From contig JAUHXW010000127.1 in the NCBI GenBank assembly GCA_030426705.1, forward strand, positions 1 to 7,758: a stretch of DNA of 7,758 nt, in the 5' to 3' direction. The notes beneath the pieces are model-generated. The model made no database searches. It was not told the DNA's origin and saw nothing but the letters and a program-made list of their open reading frames with translations. The translations under genes were made by a program, and so were the position numbers. Of this stretch, positions 5,676 through 7,758 are shown one piece after another. Origin of the DNA: Gammaproteobacteria bacterium. Lineage in GTDB: Bacteria > Pseudomonadota > Gammaproteobacteria > Xanthomonadales > Marinicellaceae. Every line of letters starts with the position of its first letter. Within the stretch, counting starts at the first letter, position 1.

Positions 5676-5717
5676 TAAACCCTCCTCTGAATGCTCCACG
5701 AATCATCTTAAAAGTCG

Positions 5718-7758
5718 TTACCCACTCTTGGTCAACACTTCCTGTATCGAGGTTTTGGTCAATGCTTCTTCGAGCAGTAAATACGAGGGGCGGATTTTGT
5801 GTTGTTCTGATAGTTTGAGGTTGATTTTTTGCTCGGGCTTTTTGTAGTGGACGTAGATTTGGGCTTTGCCTTTACCGTGTTTTGCTAACAAAGCCTCGAT
5901 GTCTTCGGCCAATTTTTCACCGTGTTGTTGGCTGACAAAGCAGATGCGGTCACAATACAAAGCCACGGCTTCATCGACGGTGTAGATTTGGCTGACTGAG
6001 GTCACAAACACTTCTTTATCAGGTCCACCATTTTTGTCCTTGAAAACTTTGATACCGGCGTTGCCTTCAACCAGAATCATGGCGTTGCTTTCGAGGATTT
6101 CCTGGTACTGAAAAAAATCTTTATCAGATAGATTGAAATCAAATCCACCACTCTGGTCGCTGATGACCACTTTCATTTTGCCTTTAAAACCCGGTCTGGC
6201 GCCCGTGACCATGCCCAATACCCTGAAGTCTCTGGGTTTGGCTTTCTTGATGTTCAACTCATGGAATTTCGCCAGATTAAAAGTGGTGATATGCGACAAA
6301 CAATGCGAAGCAAAATTCAGCGGATGATCACTGAGGAATGTACCGGTTACGGTTTTTTCAGCCAGTAGTTTTTCCAATTTGTCGTCTTCGGCGACTTCAG
6401 GTAATTTGACCGATTGATATGAAGTGTTACCGGATACGCTGCCGAACAGGTCAAACTGCCCTGCTTCGCGGTCTTTGCTCATCTGATCTGCGGCTTTGAC
6501 CACTGCTTCCATACCTGCAAGCAATTGGCGTCTGTTGTCATGTAAAGAATCAAAGGCGCCTGCTTTGATCAATGCCTCCAAAGTTCGTTTATTCACCTTG
6601 CGCAGATTAACACGTGAGCACATGTCCTGAAATGAGGTGAAAGGCCCGCTTTGTTCGCGGGCATTGACGATGTCTTCAATGGCGCCTTCACCTACGCCTT
6701 TGATCGCCCCCATTCCATAAATGATGACACCTTTGTGGGCCTTGAATTTGTACACCGATTGATTGATGTCTGGCGGTTTGACCTCGACTTTGAAACTACG
6801 AATGTCATACAGGTTATGCACCACTTTATCGGTGTTGTCCATATCGGCTGATAACACCGCAGCCATAAAATGCACAGGGTAATGCGCTTTTAAATAAGCT
6901 GTCTGGTAAGACACCAAGGCATAGGCGGCTGAATGTGATTTATTAAAACCATAACCGGCAAAGGTTTCAATTTGCGAAAAAATATCTGCGGCCAATTGGC
7001 CATCAACACCCCGTTCAACTGCACCATCGATAAACACTTGCTTTTGTTGTTCCATCACGGCAGCAATCTTTTTGCCCATCGCTTTTCTGAGGATGTCGGC
7101 ACCACCCAGGGTAAATCCAGACAAAACCTGAGCAATCTGCATCACCTGTTCCTGGTACAAAATCACTCCATAGGTGGGTTCCAGAATCTCGGTCAGTGAT
7201 TCATGCATATAATTTGGATTTTCAAGACCATGCTTACATTTGACATAGGTGTCAACCATGCCTGAATCCAATGGGCCTGGTCGATACAAAGCCACCAAGG
7301 CAATGATGTCTTCAAATCGATCGGGTTGTAAACGTCCAATCAAGCCTTGCATCCCTGACGATTCAAGTTGAAAAACTGAAGTGGTTTTGGCCGATTTAAG
7401 CAATGCGAAAGTTTTTTTGTCATCCAAGGGTATGTTATCTATGTCAAGCTTTTTGCCTGTTTCCCGCTCGATTGATTGCAATGCCCAGTCAATGATGGTC
7501 AGGGTACGCAACCCCAAAAAGTCAAACTTAACCAGACCAATTGATTCCACATCGTCCTTATCAAATTGCGACACCACCGAGCCGGAATTTTCCTCCACAT
7601 AGACCGGACAAAAGTCGCTGATGGCGCTGGGCGCAATGACCACACCACCGGCGTGCTTACCCACATTGCGTTTCAGGCCTTCAAGTTTCAATGACAGATC
7701 TACCACTTCCGCCGCTTCATCATCTTCATCATACAAGCGTTGTAAATCAGGGGCTTTG
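5718..7758 (-). CDS. dnaE: DNA polymerase III alpha subunit DnaE, C-terminal part
   Basis: The last 679 codons or so of the replicative polymerase; the N-terminal PHP domain and first palm residues lie beyond the right edge. The apparent start in the window is not real, since the frame continues upstream as APDLQRL. Diagnostic segments in order: KRNVGKHAGGVVIAPS, the palm segment VKFDFLGLRTLTI carrying the third catalytic Asp (D555 in E. coli), RPGPLDSGMV, EPTYGVILYQEQVMQIAQVL, GFNKSHSAAYALVSYQTAYLKAHYP, and the helix-hairpin-helix region IYGMGAIKGVGEGAI. Then come QFDLF (6458-6444), equivalent to the beta-clamp-binding QADMF of E. coli, an OB-fold region (VLGMVTGARP...) and a tau-binding-type C-terminus. 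Length and order match proteobacterial DnaE1 rather than DnaE2. It ends with TAA at 5718. Confidence 0.98.
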   Translation of the reverse strand, partial: KAPDLQRLYDEDDEAAEVVDLSLKLEGLKRNVGKHAGGVVIAPSAISDFCPVYVEENSGSVVSQFDKDDVESIGLVKFDFLGLRTLTIIDWALQSIERETGKKLDIDNIPLDDKKTFALLKSAKTTSVFQLESSGMQGLIGRLQPDRFEDIIALVALYRPGPLDSGMVDTYVKCKHGLENPNYMHESLTEILEPTYGVILYQEQVMQIAQVLSGFTLGGADILRKAMGKKIAAVMEQQKQVFIDGAVERGVDGQLAADIFSQIETFAGYGFNKSHSAAYALVSYQTAYLKAHYPVHFMAAVLSADMDNTDKVVHNLYDIRSFKVEVKPPDINQSVYKFKAHKGVIIYGMGAIKGVGEGAIEDIVNAREQSGPFTSFQDMCSRVNLRKVNKRTLEALIKAGAFDSLHDNRRQLLAGMEAVVKAADQMSKDREAGQFDLFGSVSGNTSYQSVKLPEVAEDDKLEKLLAEKTVTGTFLSDHPLNFASHCLSHITTFNLAKFHELNIKKAKPRDFRVLGMVTGARPGFKGKMKVVISDQSGGFDFNLSDKDFFQYQEILESNAMILVEGNAGIKVFKDKNGGPDKEVFVTSVSQIYTVDEAVALYCDRICFVSQQHGEKLAEDIEALLAKHGKGKAQIYVHYKKPEQKINLKLSEQHKIRPSYLLLEEALTKTSIQEVLTKSG

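Overview
The window looks like chromosomal DNA from a gammaproteobacterium. The evidence is the dcw gene order mraZ-rsmH-ftsL-ftsI, together with DnaE, RsmH and FtsL sequences of proteobacterial type. I cannot assign a genus. Backbone genes have moderate G+C (hand counts of 25 to 27 per 60 bases), and the middle of the window is visibly more AT-rich. Nearly all genes lie on the minus strand.

Region 1 (1-1860) is the start of the division and cell wall operon, read leftward. mraZ, rsmH, ftsL and ftsI (cut by the left edge) are coupled by overlapping stop and start codons. A sigma70-like promoter and a row of GTG/GTA boxes at ten to eleven base steps, a probable MraZ autoregulatory operator, sit in front of mraZ. 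The operator shows that mraZ most likely starts at the GTG at 1786.

Region 2 (2074-3952) holds two divergent genes with their own extended -10 promoters. Leftward is a probably exported two-domain protein: a histidine phosphatase domain joined to a C-terminal beta-rich domain resembling DUF3108. Rightward is an unrecognised membrane-anchored protein, probably starting at a TTG codon with a good ribosome binding site.

Region 3 (3953-5710) is an accessory strip. An 80-base element with inverted-repeat ends (3962-4041) and a solo copy of one end (4632-4652) flank an unrecognised AT-rich gene. Next comes a flavodoxin-fold NAD(P)H:quinone-type oxidoreductase. Between these two genes is a sequence resembling a degenerate integron attC site. 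A palindromic dispersed repeat lies inside a 21-codon ORF with a near-perfect Shine-Dalgarno sequence, just downstream of dnaE.

Region 4 (5718-7758) is the C-terminal part of dnaE, the replicative DNA polymerase III alpha subunit, cut by the right edge.

The core genes serve replication, ribosome modification and septal wall synthesis. The material between dnaE and dcw looks like a site of repeat insertion and gene gain. I see no tRNA, rRNA, CRISPR array, transposase or integrase gene, and no coherent novel multigene system.
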